Source: Caldisericota bacterium
GTDB taxonomy: Bacteria; CG03; B21-G15
Reading direction: 5' to 3'
Assembly (NCBI GenBank): GCA_003650255.1
Contig: QMOP01000073.1
Span: forward strand, 1 to 6,622
Length of the DNA stretch: 6,622 bases
The position numbers and the translations under genes were made by a program. Positions within the stretch are counted from its first letter, which is position 1. The number at the start of each line of letters is the position of its first letter. Shown in pieces: positions 6,590-6,622 of the stretch. A model generated the notes under the pieces. It did no database searches, had not been told where the DNA came from, and saw nothing but the letters and a program-made list of their open reading frames with translations.

Positions 6590-6622
6590 GAAAATTAAAC
6601 TATTTATATGAATTTGAAGGAA
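6590..6622. other. Right edge: partial spacer or start of leader
   Basis: 33 AT-rich bases follow the last complete repeat. A full spacer is 35-40 bp here, so the window ends before another repeat would be visible. They may be most of a 56th spacer or the leader end next to the first repeat. The inferred transcription direction puts the leader on this side in either case. Confidence 0.6.

Overview
The window comes from an AT-rich bacterial genome. The genes look bacterial: a malonate decarboxylase alpha-type subunit, a strong AAGGAG ribosome binding site and sigma70-like hexamers. No rRNA or other taxonomic marker is present. The CRISPR repeat belongs to the ATTGAAAC-handle family common in type I-B and type III systems of anaerobic and thermophilic bacteria, so an uncultured anaerobe or thermophile is possible, but the lineage cannot be named from this sequence.

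Layout. Positions 1-305 (minus strand) hold the first 101 codons of a PAPS-dependent sulfotransferase-like gene that runs off the left edge. A short divergent intergenic region (306-371) carries a palindrome and a good sigma70-like promoter pointing right. Positions 372-2815 (plus strand) hold a two-gene operon. The first gene encodes an MdcA-family protein (malonate decarboxylase alpha subunit, acetyl-ACP:malonate transferase). It overlaps by 4 bp a nitrilase-superfamily amidohydrolase with its catalytic Glu-Lys-Cys intact. None of the other malonate decarboxylase genes (acyl carrier protein, beta and gamma decarboxylase subunits, prosthetic-group enzymes) is in the window.

Positions 2888-6589 are one long CRISPR array: 56 repeats of 30 bp and 55 spacers of 35-40 bp. 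No cas gene is visible. The repeat's ATTGAAAC end and a damaged repeat at the left end agree that the array is transcribed on the minus strand, with its leader at or beyond the right edge and its oldest end facing the amidohydrolase gene. Array and operon therefore converge. The trailer at 2816-2887 may hold a badly decayed further repeat.

The most informative signals are inside the spacers. Spacers 1 and 6 are 33/37 identical, share the same crRNA 5' boundary, and differ at three sites that are synonymous in one reading frame. They look like independent captures from diverged versions of one viral gene. Spacer 32 contains a complete ribosome binding site and start codon, and spacers 12 and 54 carry the same type of site on the same strand. 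I see no clearly undescribed system. The orphan MdcA plus amidohydrolase pair is the part of the gene content with least obvious function.
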